NCBI GenBank assembly: GCA_964633975.1
Contig: CAZWKX010000018.1
Coordinates: 1-41,351 of the forward strand
Direction of reading: 5' to 3'
Length of the DNA stretch: 41,351 bases
From: CAZWKX01 sp964633975
Lineage (GTDB): Bacteria > Actinomycetota > Acidimicrobiia > Spongiisociales > UBA11373
A model generated the notes under the pieces. That model was not told the origin of the DNA. It saw only the letters and a list, made by a program, of their open reading frames with translations, and searched no databases. Both the position numbers and the translations under genes were made by a program. This document shows positions 26,986 through 34,142 of this stretch, one piece after another (within the stretch, counting starts at the first letter, position 1; every line of letters begins with the position of its first letter).

Positions 26986-28035
26986 ATGGACGAGCGGCGG
27001 CTCATGCTCGAGGCCATCGACCTGGCCCGAGGAGCCACTCCACACCCGAATCCGAGCGTGGGCGCCTTGGTTCTCGATGCTTCCGGCGCCGTGGTGGGTC
27101 GAGGGTTCCACCAGGGTCCCGGAACTTGCCATGCCGAGGTCGTGGCGCTCGCGGAGGCGGGCGATGCGGCCGCCGGCGGCACTCTGGTCGTCACCATGGA
27201 GCCCTGCGTGCACGTAGGCCGCACCCCTCCGTGTATAGACATCGTGCTCGGCGCCGGCCTGCGAGCCGTCGTCGTCGGGTCCATCGACCCGGACTCCCGG
27301 GTGTTGGGGAAGGGCGTGGAGCGTCTGCGCCAGGCCGGGATCGAGGTGACGGTCGGCGTTGCCGCCGAAGAGGTGGAAGCTCTCGACCCCGGCTACTTCC
27401 ACCACCGCCGTACGGGGAGGCCGAGGGTGACCCTGAAAGCGGCCCTGACCCTCGATGGACAGGTGGCCACAGCTGACGGTTCATCGCGCTGGATCACTTC
27501 CGAAGAGGCTCGTGCGGATGCGCACCGTCTCCGCGCCGCCGCCGATGCCGTTGCGGTGGGTGCGGGCACGGTGATCGCCGACGACCCGGCCCTCACCGTG
27601 CGCCTCCCTCAGTACTTGGGGCCGCAACCGCAGCCGGTGATCTTCGCCGGGAGGCGGGCTCTGCCGGCGTCGGCCCAGCTGTGGGCCCGCCGGCCGCTGG
27701 TGTTCTGCCCTGAGGAGGCGGCCTACCCGGGCGACGTCGTGGTGCTGCCCGGGGCCGACGGCGTCGACCTGGCGGCGGCGGTGGAGGAGCTGGGCCGACG
27801 CGAAGTGGTGGACCTGCTCGTTGAGGGAGGTCCCACCATCGCGGGAAGCTTCGTGAGGAGCGGCCTCGTGGACCGGGGGGTCTTCTATCTGGCCGGAGGT
27901 CTGGCCGGAGGCGTGGGACGCCCGGTGCTCGAGGGCACGTTCGCCTCACTCGAGGCGATCTGCGGGGTCGACGTGATGTCTGTCGATCGGGTGGGCCCGG
28001 ACATTCGTGTCGAGTTCAAGATGGAGGAGCGCTGA
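26986..28035 (+). CDS. ribD: Bifunctional riboflavin deaminase / reductase RibD
   Basis: RibD carries out the deamination and side-chain reduction steps of riboflavin synthesis. The 349-residue protein has the N-terminal zinc deaminase (TPHPNPSVGALVLD; His49-Ala50-Glu51 in CHAEVVAL; EPCVHVGRTPPC with Cys74 and Cys83) and a C-terminal DHFR-like reductase (about 145-349; VTLKAALTLDGQVATADGSS, DLLVEGGPTIAGSF). ATG 26986 with GGAGG five bases upstream sets the start; an in-frame ATG at 26839 lies inside the riboswitch and is rejected. It overlaps ribE by one base. Confidence 0.95.
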   Translation: MDERRLMLEAIDLARGATPHPNPSVGALVLDASGAVVGRGFHQGPGTCHAEVVALAEAGDAAAGGTLVVTMEPCVHVGRTPPCIDIVLGAGLRAVVVGSIDPDSRVLGKGVERLRQAGIEVTVGVAAEEVEALDPGYFHHRRTGRPRVTLKAALTLDGQVATADGSSRWITSEEARADAHRLRAAADAVAVGAGTVIADDPALTVRLPQYLGPQPQPVIFAGRRALPASAQLWARRPLVFCPEEAAYPGDVVVLPGADGVDLAAAVEELGRREVVDLLVEGGPTIAGSFVRSGLVDRGVFYLAGGLAGGVGRPVLEGTFASLEAICGVDVMSVDRVGPDIRVEFKMEER

Positions 28036-28625
28036 TGTTCACCGGCATCGTCGAACGAATGGGCACGGTCACGGGGATCGAGGACACCGGCGGGAAGCGC
28101 CGGTTGGTGATCGAGGCGGGCGACCTGGTCCGGGATATGGGTGTTGGGGGATCGATAGCAGTGAACGGAGTCTGCCTGACCGCGGTGTCGGTCGAGAACG
28201 CCGGCGTTGCCGTGGAAGCGGTCCTGGAGACTCTCGAGCGCTCCAACCTCAGCGGTGTCGGTGTGGGCGACGCCGTCAATCTGGAGCTGCCCATGTGCGC
28301 CGACGGCCGGTTCGACGGCCACATCGTGCAGGGGCATGTGGACGGTGTCGCCACGGTGCGATCCATCGCGGGGGAGGGGGAGTCGGTCCGCATGTGGTTC
28401 GACGTGCCCGAGCGGCTGCGTCGCTACCTGGTCGAGAAGGGATCGGTGGCGGTTGACGGCGTCAGCCTGACGGTGTCGGGCGTCGACGAATCCGGGTTCG
28501 AAGTCGTGCTGATCCCGCATACGCTCCACGTCACCGTGTTCGGGTCCCGCGCCGTGGGGGATGAAGTGAATCTGGAGATGGATGTGCTGGCGAAGTACGT
28601 GGAACGACTTCTAGAGGGGCCATGA
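28035..28625 (+). CDS. ribE: Riboflavin synthase alpha chain
   Basis: This enzyme dismutates two 6,7-dimethyl-8-ribityllumazine molecules into riboflavin. The 196-residue protein has two tandem lumazine-binding repeats. The first runs from MFTGIVERMGTV through GGSIAVNGVCLTAVS to DGHIVQGHVDGVAT; the second has KGSVAVDGVSLTVSGV, then IPHTLHVTVFG. Both repeats keep the Ser/Thr and Gly residues of the ligand sites. ATG 28035 shares one base with the ribD stop, and the end overlaps ribBA (ATGA). The same gene is called ribC in some organisms. Confidence 0.95.
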   Translation: MFTGIVERMGTVTGIEDTGGKRRLVIEAGDLVRDMGVGGSIAVNGVCLTAVSVENAGVAVEAVLETLERSNLSGVGVGDAVNLELPMCADGRFDGHIVQGHVDGVATVRSIAGEGESVRMWFDVPERLRRYLVEKGSVAVDGVSLTVSGVDESGFEVVLIPHTLHVTVFGSRAVGDEVNLEMDVLAKYVERLLEGP

Positions 28626-29854
28626 GCTTCTCGTCGATCTCCGAAGCGGTGGAGGCGCTGCGCGACGGACGGTTCATCGTCGTCGTGGACGATGCCGACA
28701 GGGAGAACGAGGGTGACCTCGTTGTGGCTGCGGAGAAGGTGACCGCCGAGCACATCGCCTTCATGGTTCACCACACCAGCGGCCTTATCTGCGCTCCGGT
28801 CGAGGGTGCACGGCTGGACGAGCTCCGGCTGCCTCTCATGGTGGCGGAGAACACTGACTCCCACCGTACCGCCTTTACCGTCTCGGTCGACTACGTGCAC
28901 GGCACGACAACCGGCATCTCGGCGGCCGACAGGGCGGCCACCATCCGGTCCCTGGCCGACCCGGCGACGAAGCCGAGCGACCTGGCCCGACCCGGGCATG
29001 TGTTCCCGCTGCGATACCGTGAAGGGGGAGTGCTCAAGCGGGCCGGCCACACTGAGGCCGCCATCGACCTGACCCACCTCGCCAGCCTCCGTCCCGCCGG
29101 TGCCCTGTGTGAGATCGTCAACGAGGACGGCAGCATGGCACGGCTTCCCGAGCTGGAGCGCTTCGCCAAGGAGCACGATCTACCTCTGGTGAGCATCGCC
29201 GCCGTCATTGCTCACAGGCGCCGTGAGGAGAAGCTCGTGCGCCGGGTGGCCGAGGCCACGATTCCCACCGACATCGGCGAGTTCAGGGCGGTGGGCTTCG
29301 AGTCGCTGCTCGACGGAGCACACCACATTGCGCTTGTGCGCGGAGACGTGGCCGGCAAGCAGAACGTCCTGGTCAGGGTGCACTCGGAGTGTTTGACCGG
29401 TGATGTCTTCGGCAGCAGGCGATGCGACTGCGGGTACCAGCTGCGCGAGGCGCTGCGCAGGGTGGCCGAGGAAGGGGAAGGTGTCGTTCTGTACGTCCGG
29501 GGTCACGAGGGCCGCGGCATCGGCCTGCTCCACAAGCTGGCCGCATACGCGCTGCAGGAGAACGGCAGGGATACCGTTGAGGCCAACCTCGACCTTGGGC
29601 TTCCCGTCGATTCCCGCGACTACGGCATCGGGGCGCAGATCCTGGCGGACCTGGGCATCACGAGCATGCGCCTGCTCACCAACAACCCGGAGAAGCGGGC
29701 CGGACTCGAGGGGTACGGTCTCAGTATCACCGATCGCCTGCCGCTCTTGGTGACGCCGACGGCCGAAAACCGCGCCTATCTGCAGACGAAGGCGGACAAG
29801 ATGGGGCACCTGATCGATTTTGAGGAGGCGAGTGATGAACGAGATCACCGGTGA
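28622..29854 (+). CDS. ribBA: Bifunctional DHBP synthase / GTP cyclohydrolase II
   Basis: RibBA makes both starting materials of riboflavin: 3,4-dihydroxy-2-butanone 4-phosphate from ribulose-5-phosphate (RibB half, about 1-200) and the pyrimidine precursor from GTP (RibA half, about 205-400). The RibB half has VDDADRENEGDLVVAAE, HHTSGLICAP, the DSHRTAFTVSVD loop and RPGHVFPL. The RibA half has RVHSECLTGDVFGSRRCDCG with zinc ligands Cys257, Cys268 and Cys270, RGHEGRGIGLLHKL and DYGIGAQIL. Both halves look complete at 410 residues. It overlaps ribE by four bases and ribH by 20. Confidence 0.96.
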   Translation: MSFSSISEAVEALRDGRFIVVVDDADRENEGDLVVAAEKVTAEHIAFMVHHTSGLICAPVEGARLDELRLPLMVAENTDSHRTAFTVSVDYVHGTTTGISAADRAATIRSLADPATKPSDLARPGHVFPLRYREGGVLKRAGHTEAAIDLTHLASLRPAGALCEIVNEDGSMARLPELERFAKEHDLPLVSIAAVIAHRRREEKLVRRVAEATIPTDIGEFRAVGFESLLDGAHHIALVRGDVAGKQNVLVRVHSECLTGDVFGSRRCDCGYQLREALRRVAEEGEGVVLYVRGHEGRGIGLLHKLAAYALQENGRDTVEANLDLGLPVDSRDYGIGAQILADLGITSMRLLTNNPEKRAGLEGYGLSITDRLPLLVTPTAENRAYLQTKADKMGHLIDFEEASDERDHR

Positions 29855-30341
29855 CTTCGACGCCGGCGGGCTGCGCGTCGGCGTTGTCGTGTCGACGTTT
29901 AACGAGGTGGTCACGGCCGGCCTGCTCTCGGGGGCGCTGGGGGCGCTGGCGGAGGCGGGAGCCAAGGACCCGACGGTGGTGAGGGTGGCCGGCTCGTTCG
30001 AGCTGCCGGTGGTGGCGCTGGGACTGGCCGAAGCCGGCTACGACTGCATCGTGGCTCTCGGAGCCGTCGTCAAGGGAGAGACGGATCACTATGAGCACGT
30101 TGCGGCCCAGGCGGCGGCGGGGCTTCGCCAAGTGGCGGTGAGTACCGGTGTGCCCGTTGGCTTCGGGGTCCTGACGGCGAGGCGGCTGGAGCAGGCCCGC
30201 GAACGCAGCCAGCCCGGTCCCGGGAACAAGGGCGCCGAGGCGGCCGAGGCCGCGGTGCGGGCGGCGATGGCGCTGCGGCGCGTCCGCGGCAGGAGGGCCC
30301 GTAGTAGGGTCGCCGGGTGGCGATTCTCCGATCGGCATTGA
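29835..30341 (+). CDS. ribH: 6,7-dimethyl-8-ribityllumazine synthase
   Basis: Lumazine synthase condenses the two RibBA/RibD-derived precursors. The 168-residue protein has Phe22-Asn23 in VVVSTFNEVV, GSFELPVV, the catalytic His85 in VVKGETDHYEHV and GVLTARRLEQARERS followed by NKGAEAAEAA. GAGGAGG at 29822-29828 supports ATG 29835, inside the end of ribBA. The C-terminus is about 10-15 residues longer and more Arg-rich than usual (RRVRGRRARSRVAGWRFSDRH), and its last 25 bases overlap the start of rnhB. Confidence 0.94.
   Translation: MNEITGDFDAGGLRVGVVVSTFNEVVTAGLLSGALGALAEAGAKDPTVVRVAGSFELPVVALGLAEAGYDCIVALGAVVKGETDHYEHVAAQAAAGLRQVAVSTGVPVGFGVLTARRLEQARERSQPGPGNKGAEAAEAAVRAAMALRRVRGRRARSRVAGWRFSDRH
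30305..30310 (+). promoter_or_regulatory. Candidate -10 box of a leaderless rnhB transcript
   Basis: TAGGGT within the end of ribH lies 6 nt before the GTG of rnhB. The hexamer is a poorer match than the others, and read-through from the rib operon is equally possible. Confidence 0.28.
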
Positions 30342-30991
30342 GGGGTAGCGCTCCCGGCCTCACCACCGAACGCCGTTTGTGGGACGACGGCCGGCTGGTC
30401 GTCGTCGGAATGGACGAGGCGGGTCGTGGAGCCTGGGCCGGGCCCTTGAGCGTTGGCGCCGCGGTGCTGCCTCGAGATCGCCGCGTCTACAAGATCCGTG
30501 ACTCGAAGCTGCTGAGCGAGGGCGAGCGGGAGGCGCTGTTCGACCGTATCGCCGCGTGGTGCATCGCCTGGTCGGTGGGCCACTCCTCGGCTGCAGAATG
30601 CGACGAGCTCGGTATGTCGGAGGCGCAGCGCCTGGCGGCACGGAGAGCGCTCGCCGGTTTGGGGGTGGCGCCGGACGCGGTGCTGCTCGACGGCAGGTGG
30701 GACTTCGTCGGGGGGGCGATGCCGTTGGTCGGTGGAGATCGGACATGCCTCTCCATCGCGGCGGCGTCGATCCTGGCCAAGGTGACCAGAGATCGCATTA
30801 TGCGCGCCGAGGCGGAGCACTACCCGGCCTACTGGTTTGAGCGGAACAAGGGTTATCCGGGCCCGCGCCACCGGGCCGCGCTGCAATGGCTCGGTCCCAG
30901 CACGGCACACCGGCGCTCCTGGTCGTTCATGGACGGGATGATGTGGCCGGGCGTGCGCCGCGAGGAGCGCCAGGGGCGGCTGTTCGGTTGA
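30317..30991 (+). CDS. rnhB: Ribonuclease HII
   Basis: RNase HII cleaves the RNA strand of RNA-DNA hybrids and single ribonucleotides in DNA. The 224-residue protein has the catalytic set in order: Asp33-Glu34 in VVGMDEAGRGAWAGP, Asp125 in VLLDGRWDF and Asp159 in AAASILAKVTRDRIM, plus IRDSKLLSEGERE and NKGYPGPRHRAAL. GTG 30317 overlaps the ribH end by 25 bases; a TTG at about 30377 would give a shorter but still complete catalytic domain. Confidence 0.94.
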   Translation: MAILRSALRGSAPGLTTERRLWDDGRLVVVGMDEAGRGAWAGPLSVGAAVLPRDRRVYKIRDSKLLSEGEREALFDRIAAWCIAWSVGHSSAAECDELGMSEAQRLAARRALAGLGVAPDAVLLDGRWDFVGGAMPLVGGDRTCLSIAAASILAKVTRDRIMRAEAEHYPAYWFERNKGYPGPRHRAALQWLGPSTAHRRSWSFMDGMMWPGVRREERQGRLFG

Positions 30992-31023
30992 CCGCGGGCG
31001 GCCGTCGGCCGGAGCGCGTTGAC

Positions 31024-31131
31024 ATGTCCGAGCCGAGCGACTGGCAACGGGTGGACAGAGCGGGGCGGCGCTTCCACCGCCGAGCGGCGCTGGAAGCCGG
31101 GACGGCTCTCGATCTCGTTTCGCCGAGGTAG
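31024..31131 (+). CDS. Possible small protein, 35 residues (unrecognised)
   Basis: A short frame after rnhB reads MSEPSDWQRVDRAGRRFHRR and ends with AGTALDLVSPR. Third-position GC is high and GGAG lies about nine bases upstream of the ATG, but at this length neither is decisive. The composition is strongly basic. It could be a fragment of a longer lost gene. I recognise no family. Confidence 0.2.
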   Translation: MSEPSDWQRVDRAGRRFHRRAALEAGTALDLVSPR

Positions 31132-31201
31132 CAATCGTTCGTGTGCCGTTTCCATGCGCTGCCGCCGGTGTGTTTGCCCTGGCACGTTCTTGTTGGCTGA
31201 T

Positions 31202-31226
31202 GGGCCGGGTGGGGCACCGGCGGCCC
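31202..31226 (+). other. GC-rich hairpin between rnhB and the coiled-coil gene
   Basis: GGGCC pairs with GGCCC and GGTG with CACC around a G loop, with small internal bulges. No T-tract follows, so it is not a classical terminator. It ends just before the Shine-Dalgarno sequence GGGGAGGA of the next gene. The rest of 30992-31245 shows no clear promoter. Confidence 0.3.
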
Positions 31227-31245
31227 TAGGGGAGGAAACGACATC

Positions 31246-31998
31246 ATGTCTGATGTTCCGGAGATGCCGGAGGCACCCGTGCCCGCCGGGGAGGCTGCCG
31301 CTGAGGAGAAGTTGAAGAAGGAGCGTTCGGTATCGGTGAACAAGCCGGCGATCGTCCTGGGGTCGGTGCTCGTGGCCGCCGCCATCGGTGTGGGCGCCTA
31401 CATCCTCGTGACCTGGACCACGGTGGCCAACAGCGACCACGATGCGGTGCTCGACACGCTGGCGAACACCCAGGACGAGTTGGAGGCGACCCAGGCGGAT
31501 CTCGCCGCCGCCCAGAGTGAGAGAGCCGATCTCCAGAATGATCTGGATGCGAGCAACGACGAGAACGCCGGGTTGGCCGGCGATCTAGATGCGGCGACGG
31601 CGGAGGTGGCCGACCTGACCGCCACCATCGATGCCACCAGCGAGGAGATCGAGAGCATCGTCGACTTCGCCCAGACCTACGCGGCTTGGGTCCTGGCCAG
31701 CTTCGACGTCGATCGCCTGGAGAGCACCGGGGTCGACATGGCTATGGGGGACGAGCTGGCCGAGAACGCCGGCCTCGAGGGCGGATGGGAGGATTTCTCC
31801 GGCGACTTCACCTTCCGGGCCGCCACGTGGGACTCGCTGGGGAGTCTCGACCCTGAGATGGACAGCTCGGTGGACGATTACTTCGACTCGGCGTGGGGGT
31901 CGCAAGCCGAGGACAAGGCCGTGGCGGAGTTCACCGTGCTGGTGGCCAACTACCTGATGGAGGCTGCGCTGGCGGCGCAGGCGGCCGCGGGCGGCTGA
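31246..31998 (+). CDS. Membrane-anchored coiled-coil protein of unknown function
   Basis: I do not recognise this 250-residue protein. It has a Pro/Glu-rich cytoplasmic N-tail (about 1-32), one membrane helix (about 34-57, AIVLGSVLVAAAIGVGAYIL), a long heptad-rich coiled coil (about 68-135, with repeats such as TQDELEATQADLAAAQSERA) and an acidic, Trp/Phe-containing C-terminal region (about 140-250) ending in an Ala-rich helix. No Cys is present. A strong GGGGAGGA precedes the ATG. The topology suggests an extracytoplasmic coiled-coil stalk. It appears monocistronic, between rnhB and the infC promoter. A cell-envelope or division-scaffold role is possible but unsupported. Confidence 0.75.
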   Translation: MSDVPEMPEAPVPAGEAAAEEKLKKERSVSVNKPAIVLGSVLVAAAIGVGAYILVTWTTVANSDHDAVLDTLANTQDELEATQADLAAAQSERADLQNDLDASNDENAGLAGDLDAATAEVADLTATIDATSEEIESIVDFAQTYAAWVLASFDVDRLESTGVDMAMGDELAENAGLEGGWEDFSGDFTFRAATWDSLGSLDPEMDSSVDDYFDSAWGSQAEDKAVAEFTVLVANYLMEAALAAQAAAGG

Positions 31999-32081
31999 CG
32001 CCGGCACCGCCGGAGCGTCGGGCCGGATGGCCGGGCGGCACGCCGGCGCACGGCTCGGCCCGGTGGGGTTATTACGCTGCG

Positions 32082-32109
32082 TTGACAGGCTCTTGCGGTC
32101 TCATATACT
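32082..32109 (+). promoter_or_regulatory. Strong housekeeping promoter of infC-rpmI-rplT
   Basis: TTGACA (32082-32087) and TATACT (32104-32109) are separated by 16 bp, the best sigma-70-type promoter in the window. Transcription would start near 32116, giving a leader of about 125 nt before infC. Confidence 0.88.
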
Positions 32110-32192
32110 TGTGGCCCACAACCGATAGAAGGAAGAGGGAGCGCTGCTTCCCACCCGGCCACCTGCAGGTGCGCCGAGGTCGACTCGACCGG

Positions 32193-32220
32193 AGACGGCA
32201 GCTTCCTGCCGTCTTTCTTT
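32193..32220 (+). terminator. Attenuator-type terminator in the infC leader
   Basis: AGACGGCAG (32193-32201) pairs with CTGCCGTCT (32206-32214), a perfect 9-bp stem with loop CTTC, and is followed by TTCTTT. It lies between the promoter at 32082 and infC, so full-length transcription must pass it. Upstream the leader can form further hairpins (CACCTG/CAGGTG at 32160-32171; GGTCG/CGACC at 32178-32190; GGAAG/CTTCC at 32131-32151), leaving room for a switch. Confidence 0.8.
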
Positions 32221-32241
32221 ACGCCATCAGCGGGAGGAGCT

Positions 32242-32799
32242 ATAGCACAGGAACTCAGAGTGAACGACCGGATCCGGGCGCGCGAGGTGCGTCTCGTGGC
32301 TCCCGACGGGAGCCAGATCGGTGTGAAGAGCATCGACGAGGCCAAGTGGCTGGCCGCCCAGCTCGAGTTGGATCTCGTCGAGGTCGCTCCGGACGCCAGG
32401 CCGCCGGTGTGCCGCCTCATGGACTACGGGAAGTACAAGTACGAGCAGTCCGTGCGTCAGCGAGAGGCGCGGAAGCGGCAGGCCCGAACGGTCATCAAGG
32501 AAGTGAAGTTCCGTCCCACCATCGACAACCACGACTACGAGACGAAGCTCCGCCGTGTTGTCGAGTTCCTGGGAGAGAGGGACAAGGTGAAGGTGACGAT
32601 GATGTTCCGAGGCCGCCAGGTGACCCATCCGGAGATCGGCCGGCGGGTTTTGGAGCGTCTCACCGCCGACGTGGAGGGCATCGGAGTGGTGGAACAGGCT
32701 CCGAAGCTCGAGGGCCGCTTCATGACCATGCAGCTGGCCCCGGAACGCAAGTCTCGCAAGGGGACCAAGGAAGAGAAGGCAGAGGCCCCCAGCGACTAG
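32242..32799 (+). CDS. infC: Translation initiation factor IF-3 (probable AUA start codon)
   Basis: IF-3 binds the 30S subunit and enforces correct start-codon and initiator-tRNA selection. The protein (185 residues from ATA) has the N-domain VNDRIRAREVRLVAPDGSQ and LDLVEVAPDARPPVCRLMDY, the basic linker, and the C-domain KEVKFRPTIDNHDYETKL, MMFRGRQVTHPEIG and LEGRFMTMQLAP. GTG 32260 is the first standard start. ATA 32242 (AQELRVNDRIRAREV) sits behind GGGAGGAG and aligns end to end with the N-terminus of typical IF-3 such as that of Bacillus. Non-standard start codons on infC are a known autoregulatory device, so I choose ATA. Confidence 0.93.
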   Translation: MAQELRVNDRIRAREVRLVAPDGSQIGVKSIDEAKWLAAQLELDLVEVAPDARPPVCRLMDYGKYKYEQSVRQREARKRQARTVIKEVKFRPTIDNHDYETKLRRVVEFLGERDKVKVTMMFRGRQVTHPEIGRRVLERLTADVEGIGVVEQAPKLEGRFMTMQLAPERKSRKGTKEEKAEAPSD

Positions 32800-32811
32800 G
32801 AGTGAGCCAGG

Positions 32812-33009
32812 ATGCCGAAGACCAAGACAAACCGGGCTGCGGCCAAGCGCTTCAAGGTGACCGGCAGCGGCCGTATCCTCCGCCGCCAGGCTGGCCGCAG
32901 CCACCTGAAGGTGGGGAAGAAGACGAGCCGGCGGCTGCGGCGCCTCAAGGGTGAGGTCGAAGTGACGCGGGCCGACCGCACCCGGGTCGGCCGGATGTTG
33001 GGGCGTTAG
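32812..33009 (+). CDS. rpmI: Ribosomal protein bL35
   Basis: This is a 65-residue basic protein of the 50S subunit. The sequence starts PKTKTNRAAAKRFKVTGSGR and contains HLKVGKKTSRRLRRL, the standard bL35 pattern. A GAGTGAGCCAGG stretch lies before the ATG. It lies 12 bp after infC and 2 bp before rplT, the universal infC-rpmI-rplT order. Confidence 0.97.
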   Translation: MPKTKTNRAAAKRFKVTGSGRILRRQAGRSHLKVGKKTSRRLRRLKGEVEVTRADRTRVGRMLGR

Positions 33010-33011
33010 CT

Positions 33012-33371
33012 GTGGCAAGAGTCAAACGCTCCACCCACAAGCAGAAGAAGCACCGCAAGGTCCTCGATCGGGCCAGGGGCTACAAGGGCGCTCGCAGCCG
33101 GCGTTTCCGGGCCGCCAAAGAGCAGGTCATGGGGGCCATGCAGGATGCCTACCGGGACCGGAGGAGCCGGAAGGGCGACATGCGGCGGCTCTGGATCACC
33201 CGTATCAACGCAGCCGCCCGGCAGAACGGGACAACCTACTCGCGGTTCATGGCCGGCCTCAAGGCTGCAGAGATCGATGTGGATCGCAAGATGCTTGCCG
33301 ACCTCGCGGTCAACGACCCCAAGGCGTTCGGCGAGCTGGTCAAGACGGCCGCGGGAGTTCACGACGGCTGA
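33012..33371 (+). CDS. rplT: Ribosomal protein bL20
   Basis: bL20 is an early-assembly 23S rRNA binding protein and in several bacteria represses its own operon through the infC-rpmI leader. The 119-residue protein has ARVKRSTHKQKKHRKVLDRA, GARSRRFRAAKEQVM, RRLWITRINAAARQNGTTYS and the C-terminal globular part VNDPKAFGELV. It begins at GTG 33012. It is the likeliest effector of the leader at 32116-32241, by analogy with the Bacillus and Escherichia systems. Confidence 0.97.
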   Translation: MARVKRSTHKQKKHRKVLDRARGYKGARSRRFRAAKEQVMGAMQDAYRDRRSRKGDMRRLWITRINAAARQNGTTYSRFMAGLKAAEIDVDRKMLADLAVNDPKAFGELVKTAAGVHDG

Positions 33372-33399
33372 TCCGGTCTCCTCGCCCCGCAATCGGCGG

Positions 33400-34125
33400 G
33401 TGCAAGACGTCCTCAAGCTGCACCGAGCCCGGGGACGGGCCAGCTCCGGCTGCGCGCTCCTGGAAGGCCCGCACCTCGTCTTCGAGGCCCTGGGAGCGGG
33501 AGTGGAGGTCGTGTGCGTCTTCGGTACTCGAGGCGACCCTTCGATCGACGCAGCCCGGTCCTCGGGACTCGACACCGTCGTGGTCGCCGATCGGGTGCTG
33601 CGCCGTCTCTCCACGACGGAGTCTCCGCAAAGCCCTATGGCGGTGATACGCATTCCGGACCAGGTGATTCCCGAGTCCGGCCACCTCATCGTGTCCTGGG
33701 GCCTCGGAGATCCCGGGAACGTCGGCACCTTGATCCGCACTGCGGCGGCCTTCGGCATGGGTTTCGTAGCCGGTCCGGGGAGCGCCGATCCCTGGTCGCC
33801 GAAAGTGCTGCGCTCGGCCGCCGGGGGACACTTCCGGACGCCGGTCGGCGCGGTTGCCGACCTGGCCGGCTTGGGCGGCAGACGACTCGTCGCCACCGTG
33901 GCGCGGCATGGGGTGCCGCCGGGCCGGCTCGATGGCGGCCGCCCCTCGGCAGTGCTGGTGGGTGACGAGGCCCATGGCCTGCCGGGAGACGTCGTGAAGG
34001 CGGCCGATGTTGCGGTCACCATCCCTATGCCGGGCGGAATGGAGAGCCTGAACGCAGCCGTTGCGGGCGCCATCGTGGCCTTCGTGCTGACCGGACACGA
34101 CGGGACCGGGAGCGGCTCCCTCTAG
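33400..34125 (+). CDS. TrmH/SpoU-family RNA 2'-O-methyltransferase
   Basis: This is a SAM-dependent SPOUT enzyme that 2'-O-methylates a tRNA or rRNA ribose; the target is unknown. It has LLEGPHLVFEALGAGVEV (substrate-binding N-domain), motif 1 WGLGDPGNVGTLIRTAAAFG, motif 2 VLVGDEAHGLP and motif 3 IPMPGGMESLNAAVAGAIVA. From GTG 33400 it has 241 residues. The family-typical opening (SPRNRRVQDVLKL) extends upstream of this codon, yet no ATG, GTG or TTG occurs in frame until well inside rplT, so the true start is uncertain. Its position after rplT and before pheS is common in bacteria. Confidence 0.85.
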   Translation: MQDVLKLHRARGRASSGCALLEGPHLVFEALGAGVEVVCVFGTRGDPSIDAARSSGLDTVVVADRVLRRLSTTESPQSPMAVIRIPDQVIPESGHLIVSWGLGDPGNVGTLIRTAAAFGMGFVAGPGSADPWSPKVLRSAAGGHFRTPVGAVADLAGLGGRRLVATVARHGVPPGRLDGGRPSAVLVGDEAHGLPGDVVKAADVAVTIPMPGGMESLNAAVAGAIVAFVLTGHDGTGSGSL

Positions 34126-34128
34126 GAC

Positions 34129-34134
34129 TAACCT
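34129..34134 (+). promoter_or_regulatory. Candidate -10 box of a leaderless pheS transcript
   Basis: TAACCT ends 8 nt before the pheS ATG in the 17-bp gap after the methyltransferase gene. No Shine-Dalgarno sequence precedes pheS. No T-box leader is present. Confidence 0.42.
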
Positions 34135-34142
34135 GCCGCACC

